Shown in pieces: positions 5,454 through 5,882 of a DNA stretch of 5,882 nt (the stretch's first letter is position 1; every line of letters begins with the position of its first letter). The DNA is taken from contig JANYHP010000257.1 in the NCBI GenBank assembly GCA_025359005.1, positions 1 to 5,882 of the forward strand, written 5' to 3'. The notes under the pieces are model-generated. The model ran no database searches, had not been told where the DNA came from, and worked only from the letters and a program-made list of their open reading frames with translations. The DNA is from Hyphomicrobiaceae bacterium (lineage in GTDB: Bacteria; Pseudomonadota; Alphaproteobacteria; Rhizobiales; Hyphomicrobiaceae). The translations under genes and the position numbers were made by a program.

Positions 5454-5882
5454 GCGCGAACAGCGCGAGCAGGCCAGTGAGAATGTCCATGCCGATCACG
5501 AGGCTGAACACAGTGAGCCAGCTGCCCGTGCGTTCAAAGATCATCGCCGCCACGGGCGCGCCGAGGATCGAGCCCACGCCTTGCGCCATGTAGAGCAGCC
5601 CATAGTTGGTCGTCGCGTTCTTGGTGCCGAAGGTGTCGGTCAGGGTTGAGGGGAACAGCGAAAATATCTCACCCCAGCCGAAGAACACCAGGCCCGAGAG
5701 CACGATCAGCATGAACGGGTCGGTGCGGTATTGCAGCATCAGCCAGATGGCCAAACCCTCGCCGAGAAACGCGATGCCCATCGTATATTCGCGGCCGATG
5801 CGGTCGGAGACCCAGCCGAAGAAAGGCCGCGTCAGGCCGTTGGTGACACGATCGAAGGTGAGCGCGGCCATTCCCGCCGCGC
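5416..5882 (-). CDS. OxlT-type major facilitator transporter, C-terminal part, cut by the window edge
   Basis: This inner-membrane carrier resembles the oxalate/formate antiporter (OxlT) family. About 154 residues are visible on the minus strand. The frame continues open past the Met at 5871 to the edge, so that Met is internal and roughly 270 N-terminal residues are outside. Visible blocks, numbered from Met 5871, are FDRVTNGLTRPFFGWVSDRI (6-25) with the MFS cytoplasmic-loop motif GWVSDRIGRE, LVFFGWGEIFSLFPSTLTDT (61-80) and FGTKNATTNYGLLYMAQGVG (81-100). The last helix is FSLVIGMDILTGLLALFALK (122-141), followed by a basic tail. This corresponds to about the last five helices of a 12-helix carrier. 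The FGWGEIFSLFP and ATTNYGLLY blocks are characteristic of OxlT-like carriers, a family that also transports other carboxylates. At Gln97 OxlT-type carriers usually have Lys. The TAG stop (5418-5416) lies inside the end of the glycosyltransferase gene. Confidence 0.88.
   Translation of the reverse strand, partial: AAGMAALTFDRVTNGLTRPFFGWVSDRIGREYTMGIAFLGEGLAIWLMLQYRTDPFMLIVLSGLVFFGWGEIFSLFPSTLTDTFGTKNATTNYGLLYMAQGVGSILGAPVAAMIFERTGSWLTVFSLVIGMDILTGLLALFALKPLRRRLMARQ

Noticed and set aside
5356..5649. Plus-strand open frame of 97 codons spanning the convergent junction
   Set aside because: It overlaps the real glycosyltransferase end in another frame and lies antisense to the MFS gene; the sequence is charged and without motifs.
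5869..5871. Met codon at 5871 as the true start of a small transporter
   Set aside because: The frame is open beyond it to the window edge and the sequence starts in the middle of an MFS fold, so it is an internal Met of a longer gene.

Overview
The window is compact, GC-rich chromosomal DNA, almost all coding, with short intergenic gaps. Protein-level resemblance (propionyl-CoA synthetase, short TrhO, cytochrome b561, YbaA/DUF1428, PhnB-like VOC, GT4 glycosyltransferase, OxlT-type MFS) together with the composition suggests a proteobacterium. I lean towards an alphaproteobacterium of the Hyphomicrobiales, but this is an inference from general resemblance, not a phylogenetic result. No rRNA, tRNA, CRISPR array, insertion sequence, integrase or phage gene was seen.

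Layout: (1) 1-759, minus strand: the N-terminal 253 residues of a propionyl-CoA synthetase (prpE), which runs off the left edge. (2) 760-965: a divergent intergenic region of about 200 bp with two small palindromes and a weak candidate promoter. (3) 966-5453, plus strand: six genes in one direction. They are a D-2-hydroxyacid dehydrogenase, the tRNA U34 hydroxylase trhO (1-nt gap), a di-haem cytochrome b561 (82-nt gap), a YbaA/DUF1428 protein (34-nt gap), a PhnB-like VOC protein (7-nt gap) and a GT4 glycosyltransferase (4-nt GTGA overlap). (4) 5882-5416, minus strand: the C-terminal part of an OxlT-type MFS transporter, whose 3' end overlaps the glycosyltransferase by 38 bp tail to tail.

The gene spacing suggests two tightly coupled units, dehydrogenase-trhO and ybaA-VOC-glycosyltransferase, with cytochrome b561 between them carrying its own good ribosome binding site. 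The products do not form one obvious pathway: propionate activation, 2-keto/hydroxy acid reduction, tRNA wobble modification, membrane electron transfer, two small proteins of unclear role, and surface glycan synthesis. A loose carboxylate theme (PrpE, 2-hydroxyacid dehydrogenase, OxlT-like carrier) is possible but unproven.

I did not find evidence of a novel multi-gene system. The points most worth a second look are the convergent gene overlap, an apparent Lys-to-Gln change in the OxlT-like carrier at a position that may correspond to an essential OxlT lysine, the short TrhO lacking the C-terminal cysteine region, the GTGA coupling of unlike genes, and the palindromes in the divergent promoter region.
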